Positions 4,906-5,004 of a stretch of DNA of 5,004 nucleotides are shown here, one piece after another. Source of the DNA: Candidatus Portnoybacteria bacterium CG_4_10_14_0_2_um_filter_44_20 (GTDB lineage: Bacteria; Patescibacteriota; Minisyncoccia; Portnoybacterales; GCA-002795985); assembly GCA_002792395.1 (NCBI GenBank), contig PFOG01000163.1:1-5004 (forward strand). Reading direction: 5' to 3'. The translations under genes and the position numbers were made by a program. Position 1 is the first letter of the stretch. Each line of letters starts with the position of its first letter. The notes under the pieces were generated by a model. That model was not told the origin of the DNA. It ran no database searches and worked only from the letters and a program-made list of their open reading frames with translations.

Positions 4906-4920
4906 CTGAGCTACATCGGC
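4906..4920 (-). pseudogene. tRNA 5'-end fragment upstream of tRNA-Thr
   Basis: Minus-strand GCCGATGTAGCTCAG is a typical start of an elongator tRNA (acceptor 5' strand, TA, D-stem). It matches the first 15 nt of tRNA-Thr at 12 positions, 32 nt away. No remaining tRNA arms follow, because the sequence runs straight into the flank of tRNA-Thr. It is most likely a relic of a tandem tRNA or of an insertion. Confidence 0.5.
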
Positions 4921-4931
4921 AACACTCTCCC

Positions 4932-4960
4932 ATCTTATAAAATTTGCGTTCGAAAAGCAA
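4932..4960 (-). promoter_or_regulatory. Possible tRNA-Thr promoter
   Basis: A -35-like TTGCTT (4955-4960) and -10-like TAAGAT (4932-4937) are 17 nt apart on the minus strand. The -35 lies inside the first tandem repeat unit. Initiation near 4925 would place the tRNA fragment in the leader. The matches are modest (3 and 4 of 6). Confidence 0.3.
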
Positions 4961-5004
4961 ATTTTGGAACATAAAATTTGCGTTCGAAAAGCAAATTTTG
5001 GAAC
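4937..5004. repeat. Two tandem 34-nt palindromic repeat units at the window edge
   Basis: Units 4937-4970 and 4971-5004 are identical. Each contains AAAATTTGC and GCAAATTTT, a perfect 9-bp inverted repeat around a 9-nt loop (GTTCGAAAA), and ends in GGAAC. There is no spacer between copies. The array runs to the last base of the window, so the copy number is unknown. The GCAAATTTTGGA part also occurs in the repeat arm beside tRNA-Thr (4802-4811 region, reverse complement). Confidence 0.85.

Noticed and set aside
4790..4972. 60-codon minus-strand open frame containing SVAQSVEQALRKRQVVGSIP
   Set aside because: It is a translation of tRNA-Thr and its flanks. The peptide is a familiar artefact of reading tRNA genes as protein.
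4729..4974. 81-codon plus-strand open frame with SESNRRPDAYEAPALPTELR
   Set aside because: It is the antisense reading of tRNA-Thr, another standard artefact, with no ribosome site.
4937..5004. CRISPR array
   Set aside because: The units abut with no unique spacers and no cas gene is present.

Overview
The window is a moderately AT-rich bacterial segment in which every supported gene lies on the minus strand. In transcription order (right to left) the genes are tRNA-Thr(CGT), a frameshifted unknown gene, prfB (release factor 2), ftsE, ftsX, a LAGLIDADG homing endonuclease and tRNA-Gln(CTG). The prfB-ftsE-ftsX order is widespread in Gram-positive and related lineages. Several traits suggest a Candidatus Patescibacteria (CPR) genome, probably Parcubacteria-like: neither tRNA encodes CCA, a freestanding LAGLIDADG gene sits beside a tRNA, most starts lack a Shine-Dalgarno sequence, and intergenic regions carry short GC-rich hairpin motifs. 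This placement is an inference from style, not from a marker-gene tree. UGA is a stop here, because prfB is intact and carries the classical UGA-dependent programmed frameshift. That argues against the UGA-recoded Gracilibacteria and Absconditabacteria.

Left region (1-1095): tRNA-Gln lies at 110-180. Seven bases upstream of its 5' end is the stop codon of a complete two-motif LAGLIDADG endonuclease gene (188-883). Beyond the gene's promoter, the 5' part of tRNA-Gln and its T-rich upstream flank occur a second time (926-997), split by a 39-nt GC-rich hairpin insert. The endonuclease is therefore bounded by direct repeats made of the tRNA 5' end, as expected for a small mobile cassette that inserted into the tRNA gene and rebuilt it.

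Centre (1096-3978): prfB, ftsE and ftsX are intact. FtsE (ATPase) and FtsX (four-helix membrane protein with an extracellular domain) form an ABC-type complex that, in characterised bacteria, couples the cell division machinery to peptidoglycan hydrolase activation. The true prfB start is at 3978; synthesis of full-length RF2 needs a +1 shift at CTT TGA C. No murein hydrolase gene follows ftsX, where one is often found.

Right region (3979-5004): an intrinsic terminator (4040-4065) ends the transcript of an unknown gene (4092-4590). That gene has a near-consensus promoter and a strong Shine-Dalgarno, but its reading frame breaks at a run of seven T. tRNA-Thr follows. It is enclosed by an 18-nt inverted repeat, preceded by a second short tRNA 5'-end fragment, and followed at the window edge by two perfect tandem copies of a 34-nt palindromic repeat.

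The most interesting theme is the repeated association of tRNA 5'-end fragments and AAATTTGC/GCAAATTT palindromes with both tRNA genes, clearest in the endonuclease cassette at tRNA-Gln.
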